Shown here in pieces: positions 5,418 through 5,480 of a DNA stretch of 5,480 nt; position 1 is the first letter of the stretch, and each line of letters opens with the position of its first letter. Under the pieces are notes generated by a model. The model worked only from the letters and a program-made list of their open reading frames with translations, had not been told where the DNA came from and searched no databases. A program made the position numbers and the translations under genes. The stretch lies in NCBI GenBank assembly GCA_019114645.1, contig DXFC01000119.1, forward strand, positions 1 to 5,480. The letters run 5' to 3'. Source of the DNA: Candidatus Halomonas stercoripullorum. Its GTDB lineage: Bacteria > Pseudomonadota > Gammaproteobacteria > Pseudomonadales > Halomonadaceae.

Positions 5418-5480
5418 TGAGATTCGGAGAGTGGTGCGCACAACGCTACAGGAAGGAAATAAGCGGACAAGAGAGGTTAC

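Larger units (their letters stand above)
5297..5480. promoter_or_regulatory. Upstream region of the three-gene membrane operon
   Basis: This stretch holds the operon leader (about 87 bases, with a T6 tract on the minus strand at 5368-5373), the ribosome site GGAGGT (5302-5307) and a candidate promoter at 5390-5417. To its right are about 60 bases with only a weak plus-strand reading frame from the ATG at 5417. That frame is open to the edge for 21 codons and has GGAGGG upstream, but its codons (AGA, AGG, ATA, TTA) are unlike the neighbours. Confidence 0.5.

Overview
The window (5480 bases, roughly 60% G+C by eye) looks like ordinary chromosome of a GC-rich gammaproteobacterium. The clues are a YeeN-type YebC/PmpR protein, an HslJ-like META lipoprotein and strong Shine-Dalgarno sites. 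A halophilic or marine group such as Halomonadaceae is possible, but the sequence alone does not prove it. I see no rRNA, tRNA, insertion sequence, CRISPR array or prophage.

Left block, minus strand (1-2436). Read in the direction of transcription, the order is: an M24-fold hydrolase in which all five metal-ligand positions appear substituted (2436 to 1252), a META-domain (HslJ-like) lipoprotein (1172 to 732), and the N-terminal 236 residues of an ABC exporter that runs off the left edge (708 to 1). The gaps are 79 and 23 bases, so co-transcription is possible, but the three do not form an obvious pathway.

Middle (2437-3302). A 143-base divergent intergenic region precedes a plus-strand yeeN/yebC-family gene (2580-3302). 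This family is linked to transcription control and, more recently, to relief of ribosome stalling. Its stop codon lies only 10 bases from the stop of the convergent operon to its right.

Right block, minus strand (3313-5296). Three small membrane-associated genes form a compact operon. The first encodes a 156-residue helical protein with a C-terminal membrane anchor. The second encodes a 145-residue YqjE-type 'phage holin family' protein with two membrane spans. The third encodes a 334-residue DUF3618 protein with a His-rich 11-residue repeat and two hydrophobic segments. The last two overlap by ATGA. A consensus TTGACA box, a 16-base spacer filled by a dyad and a TATTTT box lie upstream (5390-5417). 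The layout resembles E. coli yqjD-yqjE-yqjK, which suggests an inner-membrane, stress or stationary-phase role rather than lysis. This operon and its promoter are the most interesting part of the window.

The last ~65 bases hold only a short, weakly supported plus-strand reading frame that is open to the right edge.
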